Source of the DNA: a virus
Reading direction: 5' to 3' (one strand)
IMG/VR virus record: IMGVR_UViG_3300027734_000312
Coordinates: 1 to 23,971 of that record
DNA: 23,971 nucleotides
Part shown: positions 21,326 through 23,971 of the stretch, one piece after another
Numbering within the stretch: the stretch's first letter is position 1
Layout: the number at the start of each line of letters is the position of its first letter
Program-made: the position numbers and the translations under genes
The notes under the pieces: generated by a model
Told to the model about the DNA's origin: nothing
What the model saw: only the letters and a program-made list of their open reading frames with translations
Database searches by the model: none

Positions 21326-21468
21326 TTCGTGTTTTCCTTTTCTTTTCTTATTATCGCGCTCCACTCCATTCCCTCCCGCTGCGCCCAACGTAGGGCGCGA
21401 GCGTAGGAAGTGAACCGCGCGAAAAATTGACCGATTGAGTTGTAGACGGCGTAGGTGTGATTAGTCAT
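21322..21468 (-). CDS. Small hypothetical protein, 48 residues
   Basis: ATG at 21468 is chosen over 21531 because a full AAAGGAGG lies 4 bases upstream; the end overlaps the next start (ATGA). A strand (TYAVYNSIGQFFARFTSY) and a helix (ARALRWAQREGMEWSAIIRK) suggest a tiny alpha/beta domain. Family not recognised. Confidence 0.62.
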   Translation of the reverse strand: MTNHTYAVYNSIGQFFARFTSYARALRWAQREGMEWSAIIRKEKENTK

Positions 21469-21478
21469 TTTGCCTCCT

Positions 21479-21907
21479 TTACTGAGGGTCGAATGCGTCA
21501 CAATACGCCCTCGCCACTTCTTCGCCCGCATACCAAGCGAGGCCGTTCGGCACTAGGGTTTCATCTGTGGCACCCGCCAAACCCTCTACGATTTCGGTTT
21601 CTGTTGCACCCTTTAGGCAATTGAAGCCCTTAACCATTTCAAGCAATCCCATTCCAAACTCTTTTGATTGCTGGGATGCCATCTCAATGATCGCCTTTCT
21701 GTTGAGCTTGGCGAAGGGTACTGTTTCCGAATAATACAGGAAGCCATGAAAGCCTCCGCTGATTCCGTGGCGCGTTATGTCTGGCGCGGATTGCTTAAAG
21801 GATTCCCACCCGCCCATTTGACGGACTACTGCCCGCACAAGGGATTCGGGAATGTTGGTGGAGTCGATTAGGTTTGCGAGACTTGGTTTCTGTGTTGTGG
21901 TTGTCAT
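21479..21907 (-). CDS. Conserved phage/bacterial protein, DUF7222-like
   Basis: A 142-residue protein with LIDSTNIPESLVRAVVRQMG and GWESFKQSAPDITRHGISGG followed by FHGFLYYSETVPFAKLN, then AIIEMASQQSKEFGMGLLEM and a C-terminal LAWYAGEEVARAYCDAF. I know this ordered pattern from a conserved family of phage and bacterial accessory proteins (DUF7222 by memory). All-helical fold; function unknown. It is the largest gene of the minus-strand cassette and has a purine-rich leader with only a weak ribosome binding site. Confidence 0.65.
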   Translation of the reverse strand: MTTTTQKPSLANLIDSTNIPESLVRAVVRQMGGWESFKQSAPDITRHGISGGFHGFLYYSETVPFAKLNRKAIIEMASQQSKEFGMGLLEMVKGFNCLKGATETEIVEGLAGATDETLVPNGLAWYAGEEVARAYCDAFDPQ

Positions 21908-21928
21908 GTTTTGTTTTCTTTCTTTTGT

Positions 21929-22009
21929 TTAGTTTTTGCCAAAGTATCCCAACGCCATGAAGACGGCGCAGGGAGAGAGGAGAATAGTAACTAAAATGAA
22001 CTCGATCAT
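21929..22009 (-). CDS. 26-residue membrane micropeptide
   Basis: A 26-codon frame with CGAGGA before the start and an ATGA overlap with the upstream minus-strand gene. The peptide is nearly all hydrophobic (IEFILVTILLSPCAVFMALG) with a short polar tail (YFGKN). It fills most of the gap between the two flanking genes. Single-pass membrane peptide; function unknown. Confidence 0.55.
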   Translation of the reverse strand: MIEFILVTILLSPCAVFMALGYFGKN

Positions 22010-22296
22010 TTTGATTCCTCGGCTACTTGCGTCACAAAGTAAGTCGCAAACCTTCCAGAGAAAGATATGCGCTTCCATCCAAATAATTTCTTGAATTGGC
22101 TTTGAGCACTCCTCAGACTTTTTGCGTTTACGCTCAATACGGGAGAAATGATAGTTTGTGGAAAATCACCGAATCCATATTCGGCAGTGTTTTCGCTTTT
22201 ATAGCTTCTCCTATATAGAGTATATGGTTGAACTACATTTTCACGAGCGACTTTGACCGCGCTCGGTTCGGTATTGGTGTGTGTGTTGCTTGTCAT
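22006..22296 (-). CDS. Hypothetical basic protein, 96 residues
   Basis: First gene of the minus-strand cassette. ATG 22296 is chosen over TTG 22314. No Shine-Dalgarno sequence is seen. The protein is Ser/Thr-rich at the start (MTSNTHTNTEPS), then basic with aromatic residues (VVQPYTLYRRSYKSE, GFGDFPQTIISPVL), and ends with a basic helix and strand (AQSQFKKLFGWKRIS, FATYFVTQVAEES). A small regulatory or nucleic-acid-binding protein would fit its lead position, but no motif was found. Confidence 0.5.
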   Translation of the reverse strand: MTSNTHTNTEPSAVKVARENVVQPYTLYRRSYKSENTAEYGFGDFPQTIISPVLSVNAKSLRSAQSQFKKLFGWKRISFSGRFATYFVTQVAEESK

Positions 22297-22370
22297 ATAG
22301 TCAACATAATGCAATCGGCTGGTATTGTCTACACTTTCTTTTTACTTTAGATAAGGTATAAGGGTGACTT
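22297..22370. promoter_or_regulatory. Divergent promoter region between the minus-strand cassette and terminase
   Basis: This 74-base gap separates two divergent operons. On the plus strand TTGTCT (22325-22330) and TAGATA (22348-22353) are 17 bases apart, a moderate promoter for the terminase genes, with AAGGGTGA (22360-22367) as ribosome binding site. On the minus strand only a weak -10-like TATGTT near 22308-22303 was seen. A promoter for each direction is expected from layout. Confidence 0.4.
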
Positions 22371-22994
22371 ATGGATGAACTCGCGGACTCCACCGCACCC
22401 GAAAAGGCAAAGAACGGACGAGAGATATTTACTAAAGAATTGGCCGAGGAAATTATATCAGCGTGCGGGTCTGGATTTACTTTAGAAAAGGCTGGTGCGT
22501 TGGTCGGGGTCAATCCTTCCACGATTAAAACTTGGGCAAGCAGAAAGCCAGATTTCGCTAGGCGTGTAGAGTCCGCCAGAAAAAAGCACGAGCTTTCCTT
22601 ACTTCGAGACATAGAGCTGGCAGGGGCAAAGTCATGGCAAGCCAAAGCATGGATGGCGGAACGAATCTATAACCATGCCCAACCCTCTGCCCGTCTGAAT
22701 GTTACGCAAGATGTCACCCATGGCCTATCCTCAAACCTCGCCTCTTTACTCGCGGGCATCGCGGGGAGAAAGAAGACGCAAGTGATTGATGCTAAAGCAG
22801 TTGAGGTCAAAACAGCCATACCAATTCGAGACAATAGCTATTGTGCGACAGATGCCACGCAAACTATTGTAACCACAACGCCAAAAGTTTTAGGGAAGAC
22901 TAGGCATAGGCGCATGAAGACACGCAAACCAAGGGCGGAGAGCTTGGCCAAGTACACCACCACGCCCCCTGCCAGCCCCCCAGCCCCCGTTTAA
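22371..22994 (+). CDS. terS: Terminase small subunit
   Basis: A 207-residue protein directly before the large subunit. The N-terminal half is helical with a helix-turn-helix (FTLEKAGALVGVNPSTIKTW, residues about 36-55) for DNA recognition, then RRVESARKKHELSLLRDIEL and WQAKAWMAERIY, an oligomerization-type helical region. The C-terminal about 80 residues are basic and Pro/Thr-rich and end in a Pro-rich stretch coded by runs of C. TerS binds the packaging site and loads TerL. Symbol given for function and context; sequence families of TerS vary widely. Confidence 0.75.
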   Translation: MDELADSTAPEKAKNGREIFTKELAEEIISACGSGFTLEKAGALVGVNPSTIKTWASRKPDFARRVESARKKHELSLLRDIELAGAKSWQAKAWMAERIYNHAQPSARLNVTQDVTHGLSSNLASLLAGIAGRKKTQVIDAKAVEVKTAIPIRDNSYCATDATQTIVTTTPKVLGKTRHRRMKTRKPRAESLAKYTTTPPASPPAPV

Positions 22995-23011
22995 TACGCA
23001 TATACCCCCCC
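22965..23011 (-). repeat. G-tracts on the minus strand between terS and terL
   Basis: The plus strand has C-runs at 22965-69 (5), 22976-81 (6), 22984-88 (5) and 23005-11 (7), so the minus strand carries four G-runs of five or more. Loops of 16, 2 and 6 bases separate them. The first three lie in the Pro-rich end of terS; the fourth is in the 61-base gap before terL. Packaging-site or structural roles are speculative. Confidence 0.5.
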
Positions 23012-23055
23012 AAATTATTGTGGCTCAAAACAAAAAGAGGTCTTAAACATCACCC

Positions 23056-23971
23056 ATGCCAAAGCCTCCAAAACGCAGTCAAGAAGAGATACTAGAAGAC
23101 CTTGCCAAACCAGCCGCATTCGCCGCTAACGTATTGGGCATCAATCTTTATGACTGGCAAAGAAAGGTGTTACGCGATTTAGAGGCAAAGGACTGTCGCG
23201 TAGCCCTGCGTGCAGCCAACGGCTCTGGCAAGACTAGCACCGTCATTTCGGCTATTTTGATATGGCACGCGCTCGTTTACCAGCGTTCTATCGCCGTAAC
23301 CACAGCGGGCGTATTCCGCCAAGTCGAAAGCCAACTCTGGCCTAGCCTGCGCAATCACATTGCCAAGCTTGGCGGTGCGTGGGAGGTAACATCTGGCGAG
23401 ATCCGCTACCTCCACCCCAACGGCAACACATCACGCATTATAGGCTACTCAGCGACTGATCCTGGGCGCGCTGAAGGCTGGCACGCAGAAGACCACGAAT
23501 ACCATCCGTTGCTTATGGTGGTTGACGAAGCCAAGACCGTAGCCGACCCGCTATTTGAGGCTATCAGCCGATGTCAACCAACCCGCTTGCTAATCGCATC
23601 CAGCCCAGGCGGGACTAGCGGTGCGTTCTATCGCGCGTTTACCAAGGAAGCCAATATGTGGCAGAAGCACGCAGTCACAGCGTTTGACTGCCCGCACATA
23701 ACGCAGAATCAGATTGATGAGGTAGTCCAGAGATACGGCGAGAAGCACCCGCTGACCCGATCTATGATCTACGGCGAGTTTGTTGACATAGGGCTGGAAA
23801 GCCTAGTTATTAACCTCACCCAGCTACAGAACTGCCACAACACGCCACCTCGATTTAGACCAGGTGTACGCATAGCAGGCGTGGATTTTGCGGCTGGTGG
23901 CGATCAGAACGTGATCTGCATAAGCGATGGCAACAAGATCCTGCCCATGATTGCATGGCGCGAAAAGGATA
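23056..23971 (+). CDS. terL: Terminase large subunit (3' partial)
   Basis: An open frame from ATG 23056 runs to the window end (305 codons and one base), so the gene is cut. An in-frame stop at 23044 excludes longer starts. The ATPase motifs are clear: Walker A RAANGSGKT (residues 52-60, Lys59), Walker B LLMVVDEAK with Asp157/Glu158, and the coupling motif ASSPGG (181-186). VRIAGVDFAAGGDQN, with Asp277, begins the RNase H-like nuclease domain. It powers DNA translocation into the prohead and cuts concatemers. An AAAGAGG lies about 16 bases upstream of the start, farther than usual. Confidence 0.95.
   Translation, partial: MPKPPKRSQEEILEDLAKPAAFAANVLGINLYDWQRKVLRDLEAKDCRVALRAANGSGKTSTVISAILIWHALVYQRSIAVTTAGVFRQVESQLWPSLRNHIAKLGGAWEVTSGEIRYLHPNGNTSRIIGYSATDPGRAEGWHAEDHEYHPLLMVVDEAKTVADPLFEAISRCQPTRLLIASSPGGTSGAFYRAFTKEANMWQKHAVTAFDCPHITQNQIDEVVQRYGEKHPLTRSMIYGEFVDIGLESLVINLTQLQNCHNTPPRFRPGVRIAGVDFAAGGDQNVICISDGNKILPMIAWREKD

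Noticed and set aside
23179-23415. 78-codon minus-strand frame
   Set aside because: Lies within terL, whose motifs are unmistakable.
1-23971. tRNA genes, integrase or attachment site
   Set aside because: No T-loop-like GTTCRA box with matching stems and no tyrosine or serine recombinase motif were found by reading both strands; a tRNA search program would be needed to exclude weak cases.

Overview
The window is a stretch of a tailed double-stranded DNA phage genome (Caudoviricetes). Genes are packed head to tail, most junctions are 1-4 base overlaps (ATGA, GTGA, TAATG), and virion assembly, recombination, replication and terminase genes occur in blocks. A string of large alanine/glycine/glutamine-rich ejection-type proteins next to a beta-propeller-like tail protein points to a short-tailed (podovirus) layout. 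No integrase, excisionase, CI-like repressor, attachment site or tRNA was seen, so a lytic life style is more likely. Good Shine-Dalgarno sequences (AAAGGAGG and variants) suggest an ordinary bacterial host. I cannot name the host or place the phage in a known genus. Both ends cut through genes: a tail gene at the left and the terminase large subunit at the right.

Layout. (1) 1-7676, plus strand: late genes for a tail nozzle/stabilization-type protein, a small GNAT-like or gp13-like protein, four probable internal virion/ejection proteins and a peptidoglycan hydrolase. (2) 7677-8027, minus strand: one gene with a signal peptide, probably a moron. (3) 8065-10634, plus: a recombination/nuclease block with three different PD-(D/E)XK-type nucleases around an SSB-like protein. 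(4) 10631-15861, plus: an accessory block of small genes, a GT-A glycosyltransferase, a 2OG-Fe(II) oxygenase, a GT9-type glycosyltransferase, and three tiny membrane proteins. (5) 15812-16432: an HNH homing endonuclease overlapping the 3' end of the GT9 gene. (6) 16452-19464, plus: primase-polymerase, RepA-like helicase, a 266-bp non-coding region with an AT tract, a hairpin, a strong G-quadruplex motif and a promoter, then four small genes. (7) 19465-19563: a convergence point with 24-bp tandem repeats. (8) 22296-19564, minus: twelve small genes, most with purine-rich leaders. (9) 22371 to the end, plus: small and large terminase subunits.

How it fits together. The primase and helicase probably start replication, perhaps at one of two repeat-rich non-coding regions (18395-18660 or 19465-19850). 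The SSB-like protein, the RecB/Cas4-like exonuclease and the resolvase-like nuclease would process recombining or concatemeric DNA. TerS/TerL package it, and the ejection proteins and hydrolase deliver it through the cell envelope. The two glycosyltransferases and the oxygenase suggest a modification function whose target the sequence does not reveal. The minus-strand cassette looks like a set of small early host-takeover or accessory genes of unknown function. At least nine genes under 60 codons were found by reading both strands directly; five of these encode predicted single- or double-pass membrane peptides.
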